Of a stretch of 64,000 bases of DNA, positions 8,130 to 17,628 are shown one piece after another. Below the pieces are notes generated by a model, which did not search any database, was not told the DNA's origin, and saw nothing but the letters and a program-made list of their open reading frames with translations. Made by a program: the position numbers and the translations under genes. Every line of letters begins with the position of its first letter. Position 1 is the first letter of the stretch. Origin of the DNA: an uncultured Muribaculaceae bacterium (GTDB taxonomy: Bacteria; Bacteroidota; Bacteroidia; Bacteroidales; Muribaculaceae); assembly GCA_910586995.1 (NCBI GenBank), contig CAJUKZ010000001.1:248001-312000 (forward strand), in the 5' to 3' direction.

Positions 8130-9140
8130 TTATTTTTGCTTCTTGTCGGCGAGATAGGCTTTCACTGTAGCATTGATTCCGTCCTCAAGCGAGAATCTGG
8201 GGGCGAAGCCGAAGTCGTGTACGGCGTCGGAGACATCGGCGCACCAGTTGCGCTGCTTCATGATCTTGAATTTGTCGCGGTTGAGAGTCGACGGCTTCAT
8301 TTTCATCACGCCCCATTTTTCGGCTACGACAGATGCTGCGTAGGCTATCCATAAGGGCAGACGTACGGGGATAACCCATTTCTTGCCGAGCGCGCGAGCC
8401 ACGATACGCCGGAATTCCGCCTGTGAGTAGGCACGTGGTTCTGAAATGATATAGGTTTTGCGGCTGACCCCTGCGGCTATGGCATCCATCATGGCGTTCA
8501 CCAGATCCTCGACATATATGAATGTAAGCATCTGCCGGCGGAAGCCTATTCCGAAATCCCAGTGGTTGTCGATGCTTTTCACCATCATGAGATAGTCTTG
8601 CTCGTGAGGCCCGTATACGCCTGTAGGCCGGAATACTATATAGTTCAGACCGGGGACTGTCTGCAGAAAAGTCTCCGATTTGATTTTGGAAAGCCCGTAC
8701 ATGGTGTTGGGGTTCGGCACGGTGCTTGATGTCAGGGGTGAATACGTCTTCTCGTCGCCCGGGCCGAGTGCGCTGAGGCTGCTCATGTAGAGGAATCTCT
8801 CAGGCAGCATGTTGTCCTTCTCGAGCACTTGCACGAATGTGCGCAGGTATATGAAATTTATCTTGTTGAAATCAGCGAAGTTGGCGCATTTCGTAGCTCC
8901 GAGATTGTATATCATATAGTCCCATTTTCCGGATTCGGGAGCGGATTCGCGCAGCGATTCGGACATGGCCTGCGGATTTTCATAGTCCAGCACCACGAAG
9001 TGCAGGCGCGGGTCGTCGAGATAGCGGCGGGATGTGGTCCGGCGCACGGCTACGTAAGTGTCGTAGCCTCGGCGCAGGCTTTCCTGAGCGATGAATCCGC
9101 CGATGAATCCACCTGCGCCTATGATGAGCATTGTTTTCAT
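8130..9140 (-). CDS. NAD(P)-dependent epimerase/dehydratase (extended SDR)
   Basis: 336 residues. N-terminal Rossmann motif GAGGFIGGFIAQ (GxxGxxG, residues 8-13). A catalytic Tyr-Lys pair occurs in YGLSK, preceded by the serine-containing strand LYMSSLSALG, and the substrate-domain motif VFRPTGVYGPHEQD follows. This is the extended SDR class (nucleotide-sugar epimerase, dihydroflavonol-reductase or 3-beta-HSD-like). It lies 14 bases after the glycosyltransferase gene on the same strand, so a role in glycan or sugar-nucleotide metabolism is likely. The exact substrate cannot be called. Confidence 0.88.
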   Translation of the reverse strand: MKTMLIIGAGGFIGGFIAQESLRRGYDTYVAVRRTTSRRYLDDPRLHFVVLDYENPQAMSESLRESAPESGKWDYMIYNLGATKCANFADFNKINFIYLRTFVQVLEKDNMLPERFLYMSSLSALGPGDEKTYSPLTSSTVPNPNTMYGLSKIKSETFLQTVPGLNYIVFRPTGVYGPHEQDYLMMVKSIDNHWDFGIGFRRQMLTFIYVEDLVNAMMDAIAAGVSRKTYIISEPRAYSQAEFRRIVARALGKKWVIPVRLPLWIAYAASVVAEKWGVMKMKPSTLNRDKFKIMKQRNWCADVSDAVHDFGFAPRFSLEDGINATVKAYLADKKQK

Positions 9141-9154
9141 TTGGTTGTCTGTGA

Positions 9155-10309
9155 TTACGGGAGTATGGATGATACGATGGCTTTGTTGTAGGTTGCAAGA
9201 GTCTGACGTGCGAATTCGGCGTTGGTGAAGTTCTTGATATGCCTTTGTCCGGCTTTTGTCATCTTCTCGCGCAGATAACTGTCGTCGAGCAGGCGTCGGG
9301 CGGCATCGACCATTGCATCCGTGTCGTCAGGAGCTACATAGATAGCCCCCGAACCTCCTGCTTCCTCAAGGCATGAACCCGTGCATCCGACTACCGGTAC
9401 GCCTGCCGAGAGAGCCTCCACAATCGGAATGCCGAAGCCTTCGTAGCGCGATGTATACGTTGCGAATACAGACATTGCATACAGAGCAGGAAGTTCTGCG
9501 AAAGGTACGTTCTCAAGGAATATCACTCTGTCCGCCAGCTTGTGTGAAGCTATGAACCGGTCGAGTTCGGCTGCGTAGCGCGTACGGCGTCCGACGATCA
9601 CCATCTTCACGTCGGATGGCATGGCCGGAAGCGCTTTCAGGGCGAGCAGTTGATTCTTTCTGGTCTCGACTGTGCCTACGGAGATATAATAGCGTTCAGG
9701 AAGGCCGTATTTGCGTCTTACATTTTCCTTTGTCGCAGCATCCTGACGGATGGCAAACTGCGGATGGCAGCCTTGATAAATGACGTCTATCTTGGAGGGA
9801 TCTGTGCCGTAGGCATCGACAATATCGGCCTTAGTGCGCTCGCTGACTGCTATAACGCGGGTTGCGTTGTCGCAGGCTTTTCTGAACTTGAAGTCATATA
9901 TGGCGCGGTCGATAGCCTTATAGTTCTCCGGGATGAAACGGAAAATAATATCGTGGATAGTGACCACCGACGGTATGCCGGATGAGGCAATGTTGAGCGG
10001 CAGCTCGTTGCTCAGGCCGTGGAATATGTCTATGCCGTCGCGTTGCAACTGTCCGGTTATGCCTGCCGTACGCCACAGCGATGACAGCTTGCGCCCCATA
10101 GGCCGGTCAGGTCCGGTCAGTTTCACATTCGGGCGGCCGAGAATCGGTGTGAGCCTCGGATTATCTGAGATGCGGGGTGCATAAAGGATATATTCATTGC
10201 CGGGATACAGGGCCGACAATGCATCGACCACGAGTCTGCTGTAGTTTCCCAGGCCGGTGTTGTTATTGACCGCGCGTTTGCCGTCGTAGCCAATTTTGAG
10301 TTCGTCCAT
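9155..10309 (-). CDS. Glycosyltransferase family 4 protein
   Basis: 384 residues from ATG 10309 (MDELKIGYDGKRA). The frame continues upstream but that segment is AT-rich, non-protein-like and overlaps the divergent lepB promoter. GT-B fold signs: an N-terminal Gly-rich acceptor loop NTGLGNYSRLV; a C-terminal nucleotide-sugar domain with YISVGTVETRKN; and the retaining E-x7-E motif YEGFGIPIVEALSAGVPVVG. It transfers a sugar from an activated donor, probably in surface polysaccharide or lipid glycosylation. Forms an operon with the SDR gene downstream. Acceptor and donor unknown. Confidence 0.92.
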   Translation of the reverse strand: MDELKIGYDGKRAVNNNTGLGNYSRLVVDALSALYPGNEYILYAPRISDNPRLTPILGRPNVKLTGPDRPMGRKLSSLWRTAGITGQLQRDGIDIFHGLSNELPLNIASSGIPSVVTIHDIIFRFIPENYKAIDRAIYDFKFRKACDNATRVIAVSERTKADIVDAYGTDPSKIDVIYQGCHPQFAIRQDAATKENVRRKYGLPERYYISVGTVETRKNQLLALKALPAMPSDVKMVIVGRRTRYAAELDRFIASHKLADRVIFLENVPFAELPALYAMSVFATYTSRYEGFGIPIVEALSAGVPVVGCTGSCLEEAGGSGAIYVAPDDTDAMVDAARRLLDDSYLREKMTKAGQRHIKNFTNAEFARQTLATYNKAIVSSILP

Positions 10310-10394
10310 AGCGTTTATATTAACTTTTATCCTACTTATCCGGTCAAAAGTAATAAATTCCGCCGAAAATAAGCCGGATTTAGCGGAGTTTTTG

Positions 10395-10402
10395 TACTTT
10401 TG
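10395..10402 (+). promoter_or_regulatory. -7 box (TACTTTTG) for lepB
   Basis: TACTTTTG matches the Bacteroidota -7 consensus TAnnTTTG and lies 23 bases before the lepB ATG at 10426. No clean TTTG -33 box is seen 19-21 bases upstream. Confidence 0.6.
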
Positions 10403-10425
10403 CCTGATAAAAATAATCGTAAAAG

Positions 10426-11907
10426 ATGACTTCACAAGATAATACATCCTCCCGAAAGAGTTTTGCGGAGGACTTTAAAGACAGGATTGCATCGACACGT
10501 GCCACACGCTGGATTCGCTTCGGTATCGTGGCTCTGTTGTTCCTTGCCTGGGCTATCTGGCTCGGAACATGGTGGGTAGGGCTGTTCCTGCTGCTGTTGT
10601 TCGATATATATATCACCGGATATATACCTTTCACATGGTGGAAGAAATCGAAAAATACCGCGCTCAGGGCTGTTATGAGCTGGGTCGATGCCATTGTTTA
10701 CGCACTGATCCTCGTCTATTTCATTTTCAACTTCGTGGGACAGAATTATCAGATTCCGTCGTCGTCGCTCGAGAAGACTTTGCTCACCGGTGATTTCCTT
10801 TGGGTAAATAAGCTGTCCTACGGTCCGCGAGTGCCAATGACACCAGTGCATTTTCCCCTTGTGCATAATACGCTTCCGTTCATAAACACCCGCAGCTACA
10901 CCGAATGGCCGTCGGTGAAATATAAGCGTCTCAAAGGTTTCCGCAATGTGGAGCTGGGCGATATAGTCGTCTTCAACTTTCCGGCCGGTGATACCGTGGC
11001 CCTGAAGGTGCAGAATCCTGACTACTATACACTTGTGAAGTTGCAGGGTAGGGAGGAAGTGAATACAAACAAGGCGATGTACGGCGATGTGGTATACCGT
11101 CCGGTGGACCGTAGGGAGAACTATGTGAAGCGCGCCGTAGGTCTGCCCGGAGATACATTCAAGATAGTGAACGATACCATCTATCTCAATTCGGTGGCAC
11201 AGCCGCTCCCCGAGAATGCCCAGTTCAGGTATCTCGTACAGTTGAACACCTCGCTCACCCAGGAGATGTGTCATGATCTCGGCATCGCTCTTGAGGATGT
11301 GCATACCGAGACAATGGATGAGGAGACTGCGGATGCTCTGCGGACTCAGGACATACTTCCGTCGGCAGATATGTCTTCGTTCTATTATTCAATACCGTTG
11401 TCGCGTCCTATCCTCGATAAGATGAGGAGTGTGGGAATTCTGCGTGGTTCGGTCAAGATCAATAGCTTCAATGATTATTTCCCGACTCCGGGGCTGTTTC
11501 CCGAGGAACTTTCGGCCGACTGGACTCTGTCCAATTATGGAGGAGCTGAGGGTATAGTTATTCCCCGGAAGGGTATGACCGTAAATCTGAATCCATATAC
11601 ATGGGCGTTGTATAACCGCGCCATCCGCAACTATGAGGGCAATTTCTCGGCGTCGCTGCATCCCGACGGTCGTGTCTATATAGATGGAAAGCCTGCGGAT
11701 ACCTATACATTCGGAATGGATTACTATTTTATGATGGGCGACAACCGCGACAACTCGCAGGACTCGCGCTTCTGGGGATTTGTGCCGGAGGATCATATCG
11801 TAGGCACTCCCATGTTTGTGCTGATCTCATTCGATAAGGACCGCTCGCTGTTCGACGGCAAGATACGCTGGAACAGAATATTTACGACTGCAAATCCGGA
11901 TAAATAG
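10426..11907 (+). CDS. lepB: Signal peptidase I
   Basis: Inner-membrane serine protease that cleaves Sec and Tat signal peptides. 493 residues, long for the family but usual in Bacteroidota, which carry an insert between the catalytic boxes. Three hydrophobic segments lie near residues 30-45, 48-68 and 86-104. Box B IPSSSLEKTLL holds the likely nucleophile S114; KRAVGLPGD contains the likely general base K235; the C-terminal box MGDNRDNSQDSRFWGFV is complete. About 190 residues of insert separate the catalytic Lys box from the final box. The WbqC gene follows at 10 bases, a pairing common in this phylum. Confidence 0.95.
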   Translation: MTSQDNTSSRKSFAEDFKDRIASTRATRWIRFGIVALLFLAWAIWLGTWWVGLFLLLLFDIYITGYIPFTWWKKSKNTALRAVMSWVDAIVYALILVYFIFNFVGQNYQIPSSSLEKTLLTGDFLWVNKLSYGPRVPMTPVHFPLVHNTLPFINTRSYTEWPSVKYKRLKGFRNVELGDIVVFNFPAGDTVALKVQNPDYYTLVKLQGREEVNTNKAMYGDVVYRPVDRRENYVKRAVGLPGDTFKIVNDTIYLNSVAQPLPENAQFRYLVQLNTSLTQEMCHDLGIALEDVHTETMDEETADALRTQDILPSADMSSFYYSIPLSRPILDKMRSVGILRGSVKINSFNDYFPTPGLFPEELSADWTLSNYGGAEGIVIPRKGMTVNLNPYTWALYNRAIRNYEGNFSASLHPDGRVYIDGKPADTYTFGMDYYFMMGDNRDNSQDSRFWGFVPEDHIVGTPMFVLISFDKDRSLFDGKIRWNRIFTTANPDK

Positions 11908-11917
11908 GGCTTTATAG

Positions 11918-12547
11918 ATGCTGGTGACACATCCGCAATCCACAGCAGTCATGCATCCGCGTCTGTTTGGCGGGGTAGGCTACTATGCCGTGATGGCTTC
12001 GTGCGGCCATGCCGTGGTCGATACTTTCGCCCGGTACGACAAGCGAGCCAAGGATACCCACCGCTATACGATTGCTGACACACGAGGTGTGTTGAGGCTC
12101 ACAGTACCTGTCGGGAAACCGGATATACCCGGTGCTACGTGGCGCGACATACCGATCTCTGATCATGGACACTGGTGGAACATACACCGTACGACGCTGG
12201 AGAGCGCCTACGGCCGTACGCCGTTCTTTGAGTTCTACATAGACCGCTTTTTACCCCTTTTTCAGCCTCAGGGAAGCCTTGGAATGCCTGCTACGGTAGG
12301 AGAGCTTATCGAAGCCTCGGACGCGATTCTAAGGGCTATTGCAGGGATTGAGACAGATGTCTCCTATGGTCCGGTGCAAGGAGCGGCATATGAAGTGCTG
12401 CCGTCAGGCGATCAGTGCCCGGAATACTATCAGGTGCGCAGTTCCAGACTCGGATTCATACCTGATCTGAGTATGCTTGACCTGATATTCAACATGGGTC
12501 CTGAGACACCATTGGTGCTACGCCGCTGGATTCAGCATATGAAATGA
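11918..12547 (+). CDS. WbqC family protein
   Basis: 209 residues. Resembles the WbqC-like family, with the conserved signature around KDTHRYTIADTRGVLRLTVPV, then DIPISDHGHWWNIHRTTLESAYGRTPFFEFY. The biochemical role is not settled; the name comes from a gene in an O-antigen cluster. It lies 10 bases downstream of lepB and probably shares its transcript. Confidence 0.85.
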   Translation: MLVTHPQSTAVMHPRLFGGVGYYAVMASCGHAVVDTFARYDKRAKDTHRYTIADTRGVLRLTVPVGKPDIPGATWRDIPISDHGHWWNIHRTTLESAYGRTPFFEFYIDRFLPLFQPQGSLGMPATVGELIEASDAILRAIAGIETDVSYGPVQGAAYEVLPSGDQCPEYYQVRSSRLGFIPDLSMLDLIFNMGPETPLVLRRWIQHMK

Positions 12548-12550
12548 AAA

Positions 12551-12572
12551 AGGGCTGCCCGCAGGCAGCCCT
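12551..12572. terminator. Bidirectional hairpin between WbqC and fimbrillin genes
   Basis: 9-bp perfect stem AGGGCTGCC/GGCAGCCCT with a 4-base loop between convergent genes. On the minus strand it is followed by TTTTCATTTC, so it fits termination of the fimbrillin operon best. Confidence 0.75.
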
Positions 12573-12600
12573 CGATATTCATGGTTTTCAAGGTATATCT

Positions 12601-13638
12601 TTACATCTGGTCGATCACGTAGTCGTCAACCGTTACGTCGAAGTCGATCTGGTCAAGCACGTCCGGATTGTCAATGGAAATATTGTAGACATACGCGTGT
12701 CCCATCTGCCATTCGCCGACGTTGCCCGATTTGGCCGGGAAAACAAGTCTTCCGCAATTGGATTCCTGCACGAGCAGGTAAGAGGGAGTCTTGCCGGTAG
12801 GCCATACTTTCACACCGCTGGCGGCGTCGAAGATCTCGCAGTCAACCTGCAGATACGAGCCCTTGTATTCGTTGCCCGACAGGCTCACATCGTTGAGTGT
12901 TTGAGGCAGGATGAAACATACATCCAGGTTGTTCTCGGTATAGTCGGTCGGAGTGGAGGTAAGTGTGACTTCATCGCCTTCGCCCATTGCGTAGAAAGTA
13001 AGAAGATCGGATTGCTTCTTCAGATCAGTCCACGAACCCTGTATATCAGGAGTGTCGGCGGCTGTGGTTGCATCGGGGAAGTTGAATGTGCCTTGCAGGT
13101 ATATGTTGCATAGTGAGATGTGGCTGACTTTTATTTTCAGTCTTTCGTTCTTTGAAGACAACATCATGTTTACTTTGGCCATAGCGTGCCGGAAATTCAT
13201 GAGCACCGGCGCAGCCTGCTGTCCTACATTCATGTTTACTGAGTAGAGCAGGTCGGTCTGGCCATTGTTCAGATAGTCGGGAATATGACCACCCGTATCG
13301 CCCTTTATGTCGGTTGAATTGGTTATGTCCGGACTATAGGCGTAGAAGTTGACGGGCGTAGAAGGCCAATATGCGGCCGGAGAGTATGTCCAAGACCCTC
13401 CGTCGCGGGTGACTGTCACACCGTCCATTATTTTTGTCGATTCAGTGAATGCGTATACGACAAAGTTTTTCATCGTGGCTGTAGTGGTCGCAGCCCCTCG
13501 CGATGGTCTCGGAGTGACCGCCGAGAAAGATATGGTGTTTTCCTGCGATGGTTCTGTACCGGCTACATCTTCATTGCTGCACGAGGGCAGTATCGCTGCA
13601 GCCACAGCCGCAGATAGAAATACAAATCGTGAGATCAT
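12601..13638 (-). CDS. Fimbrillin family lipoprotein (Mfa-like)
   Basis: 345 residues. Lipoprotein signal ends AAILPSC, lipidated Cys20. The body matches the fimbrillin (Mfa-like_1) pattern: ISFSAVTPRPSRGAATT (processing-type Arg region), FVVYAFTES, SPAAYWPSTPVNFYAYSP, MNFRHAMAKVNMMLSSKN, and a long two-domain beta-rich remainder. Such proteins are pilin subunits or surface lipoproteins of Bacteroidales. It follows the DUF5119 gene by 55 bases on the same strand. No anchor (FimC to FimE-like) genes are nearby, so whether a full fimbria is built is unknown. Confidence 0.88.
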   Translation of the reverse strand: MISRFVFLSAAVAAAILPSCSNEDVAGTEPSQENTISFSAVTPRPSRGAATTTATMKNFVVYAFTESTKIMDGVTVTRDGGSWTYSPAAYWPSTPVNFYAYSPDITNSTDIKGDTGGHIPDYLNNGQTDLLYSVNMNVGQQAAPVLMNFRHAMAKVNMMLSSKNERLKIKVSHISLCNIYLQGTFNFPDATTAADTPDIQGSWTDLKKQSDLLTFYAMGEGDEVTLTSTPTDYTENNLDVCFILPQTLNDVSLSGNEYKGSYLQVDCEIFDAASGVKVWPTGKTPSYLLVQESNCGRLVFPAKSGNVGEWQMGHAYVYNISIDNPDVLDQIDFDVTVDDYVIDQM

Positions 13639-13693
13639 AAAAATCTTTTTTTGAGGATTGAGTTATTCGGTTGTTTTATTGTATTAACAAATA

Positions 13694-14683
13694 TCATGTG
13701 GTTATGTTTATAACAACGGTAGTCCATCCGTCGACGCTTACGCCGAATCCACCGCTTCCGCCTATGTCGGACTCAGGCAGATCAAGGCCTCGCAGGCGTA
13801 TGTAGACGTTCATAGGGTCGGGGGCTGACCGCACCTGATCGCTTACGTCGAATTCATAGTTGAAACGTCTTCCGTCTGTGAGCCATACATACAGATTCAG
13901 GATATTAGTGCATGCAGGTGAATCAGCAGGTCCGAATGTATGGAATTCGGACCTGATTGTGTTGCTGTCGGTAGCCCTTGCCGCGAAGGGAAGCGTGGAG
14001 CGCAAAGCGGAGCGGTGTCCGGAAGTAAGGTTCAGTGAATCCGACATTCCGCTCATAGAGGCTCTCAGACGGCTCACTCCGCCTAAGTTTGTCACATCCT
14101 GTATGTCGCAGGTGTAATGGGCTACAAGTGGCTTCTGATGGGCTATGAGACGCATTTCAGGCGGCGAGACTTGCGCTACATCCGAATCCGGTGTTCCGTG
14201 GGGAATGTATGAGAGCATTCCGAAAGTAAGGTCGAACGACCAGTAGGCGCATCCCCACATCATTGACGGGCATCTTACTACCGGTTCGTCGGCGCTCGAG
14301 CGTGCAGGTTTACTGTCGGCGAGTCCGTCGAAAAGATCACATTCACGGCAATACGCTGTGTATCCGCCGTATCCGCGGTTTTCCTTGAAATATACGCCGG
14401 AGGTATCATCGTTGTATGATATGAATGAATAATTTCCTTCAGGCAGGCTTATTTTTCCGGCTTCCATTCCGGGAAAATCGTAGCGCCACGGATCTCCGTC
14501 GGAATTGCTGAAAAATATGTATGCCATGCCATCCGGGTTGGCGTAGCTGCATCCGCTCCAGTCGTTCACAATAGTGAAAGCTATGCGCTCAGGGCAGTTG
14601 TCGTAGTCATATATACACGACGAAAAAAGACACGCTATGACAGCGGCCGCATATATCTGCCTTATAATATGAGTTGGATGCAT
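13694..14683 (-). CDS. DUF5119-type fimbrial accessory lipoprotein (FimB/Mfa2-like)
   Basis: 329 residues with signal ending CLFSSC (lipidated Cys23), then IYDYDNCPERIAFTIVNDWSG. Characteristic DUF5119 pattern: NPDGMAYIFF, FPGMEAGKISLPEGNYSFISYNDDT. Proteins of this kind are found with fimbrillins and are thought to act as anchor or accessory subunits; that role is inference here. First gene of a two-gene operon with the fimbrillin. Confidence 0.82.
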   Translation of the reverse strand: MHPTHIIRQIYAAAVIACLFSSCIYDYDNCPERIAFTIVNDWSGCSYANPDGMAYIFFSNSDGDPWRYDFPGMEAGKISLPEGNYSFISYNDDTSGVYFKENRGYGGYTAYCRECDLFDGLADSKPARSSADEPVVRCPSMMWGCAYWSFDLTFGMLSYIPHGTPDSDVAQVSPPEMRLIAHQKPLVAHYTCDIQDVTNLGGVSRLRASMSGMSDSLNLTSGHRSALRSTLPFAARATDSNTIRSEFHTFGPADSPACTNILNLYVWLTDGRRFNYEFDVSDQVRSAPDPMNVYIRLRGLDLPESDIGGSGGFGVSVDGWTTVVINITT

Positions 14684-14758
14684 TAATGTCGAATGAACAG
14701 AGTTGAGTCAATAGTTCAACAACTCTGAAAGCCCGAGTGTTCTTACCGGCAAAATAAA

Positions 14759-14793
14759 CGGAGACAGAGGGCATGTGATAGCCTCTGTCTCCG
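14759..14793 (-). terminator. Terminator of the suf-ruvX-def-ettA run
   Basis: 12-bp perfect stem (14759-14770 with 14782-14793) and 11-base loop, 30 bases after the ettA stop; on the minus strand it is followed by TTTATTTT. Confidence 0.85.
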
Positions 14794-14822
14794 TGGATGC
14801 TGTAGTAGGTTCTGGAATTCGG

Positions 14823-16511
14823 TTATTCTTCCATGAGCTTGCGGTAGCGGCGGCGTTGCGGCTCTTTGCCGTCGTTGTGGGCGCGCTTGTAGTCTTCGTA
14901 GTCGCTGTACGAGCCTTCATAGTATACAACCTCGCCATCGCCCTCGAACGAGAGTATGTGGGTGCATATGCGGTCGAGGAACCAGCGGTCGTGACTTACG
15001 ACAACGGCGCATCCGGCGAAGTCGTCGAGACCTTCCTCGAGGGCACGCAGTGTGTTCACGTCGATGTCGTTGGTAGGTTCGTCGAGCAGCAGGACATTGC
15101 CTTCTTCTTTAAGAGCCATAGCCAGATGCAGACGGTTGCGCTCGCCGCCGGAGAGGACGCCTACTTTCTTTTCCTGATCAGCGCCGGTGAAGTTGAATTT
15201 GCTCAGATATGCGCGGGCATTGATATCGCGTCCACCCATCCTGAAGGATTCCACACCTTGAGAGATCACCTCGTATACGGTCTTTTCCGGAAGAAGATCG
15301 TGGTGAGTCTGGTCTACGTATGCTATCTTTACGGTCTCGCCTACGTCGAAAGTACCGGCGTCGGGAGTCTCCGAACCCATGATAAGACGGAACAGGGTAG
15401 TCTTTCCTGCGCCGTTCGGGCCTATGACGCCCACGATACCGGCCGGAGGCAGAGTGAAGTCCAGATCCTTGAAAAGCTGTTTTTTTCCGAATGCTTTCGA
15501 CAGGCCTTTGGCCTCGATGACCTTATTGCCGAGCCTCGGTCCGTTGGGAATGAATATCTCAAGGCGTTCTTCCTTCTGCTTCTGGTCTTCGTTGAGCAAT
15601 CGGTCGTAGCTTGCCAGACGGGCTTTTCCCTTGGCCTGTCTTGCCTTGGGGGCCATGCGCACCCACTCGAGCTCGCGTTCGAGAGTCTTACGGCGCTTGC
15701 TTGCCTGTTTTTCCTCCTGAGCCATGCGCTTGGTCTTCTGGTCGAGCCATGAGCTGTAGTTGCCTTTCCAGGGTATTCCTTCGCCACGGTCGAGTTCAAG
15801 AATCCATCCGGCCACGTGGTCGAGGAAGTAGCGGTCGTGGGTTACGGCGATTACAGTGCCCTTGTATTGTTGCAGATGCTGTTCGAGCCAGTCTATGCTC
15901 TCGGCGTCGAGGTGGTTGGTAGGTTCGTCCAGAAGCAGTATGTCGGGCTGTTGCAGCAACAGGCGGCAGAGAGCCACACGGCGACGCTCGCCCCCGGACA
16001 GGGTGGCTACAGGCTGGTCGTCGGGTGGGCATTGAAGCGCATCCATTGCCCTGGACAGTTTGGAGTCGATGTTCCATGCATCTGTAGCGTCTATCTTGTC
16101 CTGAAGCTCGGCCTGACGCGCCATGAGTGCCTCAAGCTTATCGGGATCTTCAAGAACTTCAGGATCTCCGAAGCTTTCGTTCACTTTCTCATATTCGGCC
16201 AGCAGGTCGAGTATAGGCTGCACACCCTCGCGCACAACCTCTATCACTGTCTTCGCCGGATCGAGCTGCGGGTCTTGCTCCAGATAGCCAACAGAATATC
16301 CGGGAGCGAATACCACTTCGCCCTGATAACTCTTGTCGAGACCGGCTATGATCTTCAGCAGTGATGATTTACCGGAGCCGTTCAGACCGATGATGCCGAT
16401 TTTGGCTCCATAGAAAAACGATAGGTAGATGTTCTTAAGCACTTGCTTCTGGGGAGGATATATCTTGCTTACCCCCACCATAGAGAATATTACTTTCTTG
16501 TCGTCTGCCAT
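14823..16511 (-). CDS. ettA: ABC-F translational throttle protein
   Basis: 562 residues with two ABC cassettes and no membrane segments, typical of ABC-F. Cassette 1: Walker A GLNGSGKSS, signature LSGGERRR, Walker B LLLDEPTNHLD. The linker (about residues 250-320) is rich in Lys, Arg and Glu and holds the P-site-tRNA-contacting arm. Cassette 2: GPNGAGKTT, LSGGERNR, LLLDEPTNDID. It binds the ribosomal E site and gates translation in response to the ATP/ADP ratio. It lies 30 bases after def, last in a long minus-strand run. Confidence 0.96.
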   Translation of the reverse strand: MADDKKVIFSMVGVSKIYPPQKQVLKNIYLSFFYGAKIGIIGLNGSGKSSLLKIIAGLDKSYQGEVVFAPGYSVGYLEQDPQLDPAKTVIEVVREGVQPILDLLAEYEKVNESFGDPEVLEDPDKLEALMARQAELQDKIDATDAWNIDSKLSRAMDALQCPPDDQPVATLSGGERRRVALCRLLLQQPDILLLDEPTNHLDAESIDWLEQHLQQYKGTVIAVTHDRYFLDHVAGWILELDRGEGIPWKGNYSSWLDQKTKRMAQEEKQASKRRKTLERELEWVRMAPKARQAKGKARLASYDRLLNEDQKQKEERLEIFIPNGPRLGNKVIEAKGLSKAFGKKQLFKDLDFTLPPAGIVGVIGPNGAGKTTLFRLIMGSETPDAGTFDVGETVKIAYVDQTHHDLLPEKTVYEVISQGVESFRMGGRDINARAYLSKFNFTGADQEKKVGVLSGGERNRLHLAMALKEEGNVLLLDEPTNDIDVNTLRALEEGLDDFAGCAVVVSHDRWFLDRICTHILSFEGDGEVVYYEGSYSDYEDYKRAHNDGKEPQRRRYRKLMEE

Positions 16512-16541
16512 TGCGTGTATGTCTTGAGGTTGTTATCTTTT

Positions 16542-17108
16542 TTATTTCAGTTTCCGTGGCGCGTATTTCACGGGGTAGTCGCAGCGAGTCTTGCCGTTGA
16601 CAATGTTGTTGAGTTTGCCGCGAATCAGTTGCTTGCGTATGCCGCTTACGTGGTCTATGTAGAGCAGGCCTTCGAGGTGGTCGCACTCGTGCTGCACAAT
16701 GCGGGCAAGAAAGCCGGATATGATCTCCTCATGCGGCTGGAACTTCTCGTCGACCCAGCGCAGGCGGATGTTCTCGACTCTCTCTACGTTCTCGCTAAGT
16801 CCGGGAAGACTCAGGCAGCCCTCGGCCCTGGATATTTTCTCTCCTTCGAGAACTTCTATCTCAGGATTTATCAGTGTCAGCTTTCTGCCTTCACACTCTG
16901 GAAACGCTTCCTTCACGGGATCTGCGTCAATTACTACAATGCGGTCGTTGCGACCGATCTGCGGGGCTGCCAGACCTACGCCGTCGGAGGCATACATTGT
17001 GTCCCACATGTCGGATAGGAGCTTTTCCAGCCCCTGATATTCTGGTTCTATCGGTTGTGATACGTTGCGTAGCACAGGATGTCCGTAGAGGTATACGGGA
17101 AGTTTCAT
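16542..17108 (-). CDS. def: Peptide deformylase
   Basis: 188 residues. Metalloenzyme removing the N-formyl group from nascent proteins. All three motifs are present: GVGLAAPQIG (motif 1), EGCLSLPG (motif 2, metal Cys), and QHECDHLEG (motif 3, HExxH metal ligands). The gap to ruvX is 26 bases and to ettA 30 bases, so this is a translation-related operon tail. Confidence 0.97.
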   Translation of the reverse strand: MKLPVYLYGHPVLRNVSQPIEPEYQGLEKLLSDMWDTMYASDGVGLAAPQIGRNDRIVVIDADPVKEAFPECEGRKLTLINPEIEVLEGEKISRAEGCLSLPGLSENVERVENIRLRWVDEKFQPHEEIISGFLARIVQHECDHLEGLLYIDHVSGIRKQLIRGKLNNIVNGKTRCDYPVKYAPRKLK

Positions 17109-17134
17109 CGTTGGTTCGGTATGGTGTTGATTGG

Positions 17135-17590
17135 TTATTTCAATGAATTGGCGGGGTTTATCCCTGACTCGGCATACATGCGGCTCTGCAGGAAATCATT
17201 GAGGATGATTGTCGCGGATATCTCGTCTACCACGGCTTTGTCGCGTCTGGCCATCTTCTTCATTCCACCATCAAGCATGGCTCTGTGGGCGAGAACTGAA
17301 GTGAATCGTTCGTCGAAGAAAATAACCGGTGTTTTGTCGCCGATTTCCTTGCGCATGCGTGATATGGCCGGGGTGAGGTAGCGCATTGATTCCGACGGTT
17401 CACCTGTGACTGTGGTGGGCAAGCCGACCACAATGGCGTCGGCGCCCTCTGTGGCAAGGTAGCGCTTTACGAAGGCGGTGAGTTGCGCAGTGTCGACGGT
17501 TGTCAGTCCCGTGGCCACGATGCGCAGTGGATCCGTCACCGCGACGCCGCAGCGTTTTCGTCCGAAGTCTATTGATAAGAGTCTACCCAT
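17135..17590 (-). CDS. ruvX: Putative Holliday junction resolvase / pre-16S rRNA nuclease YqgF
   Basis: 151 residues, RNase H-like fold. N-terminal GRLLSIDFGRKRCGVAVTD carries the first catalytic Asp; VVGLPTTVTGEPSE and FFDERFTSVLAH (ERxTS) are the family motifs, and DEISATIILNDFL supplies the last acidic residue. The family acts in 16S rRNA 5' end processing. 38 bases separate it from sufS. Confidence 0.95.
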   Translation of the reverse strand: MGRLLSIDFGRKRCGVAVTDPLRIVATGLTTVDTAQLTAFVKRYLATEGADAIVVGLPTTVTGEPSESMRYLTPAISRMRKEIGDKTPVIFFDERFTSVLAHRAMLDGGMKKMARRDKAVVDEISATIILNDFLQSRMYAESGINPANSLK

Positions 17591-17628
17591 GAATGGAGAA
17601 TGTCTACAAATTTAGCCAAAAATTTTTA

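Noticed and set aside
10432..11304. 290-codon open frame on the minus strand
   Set aside because: Antisense to lepB, whose catalytic boxes are intact.
14775..15752. 325-codon open frame on the plus strand
   Set aside because: Antisense to ettA, which has complete ABC-F motifs.
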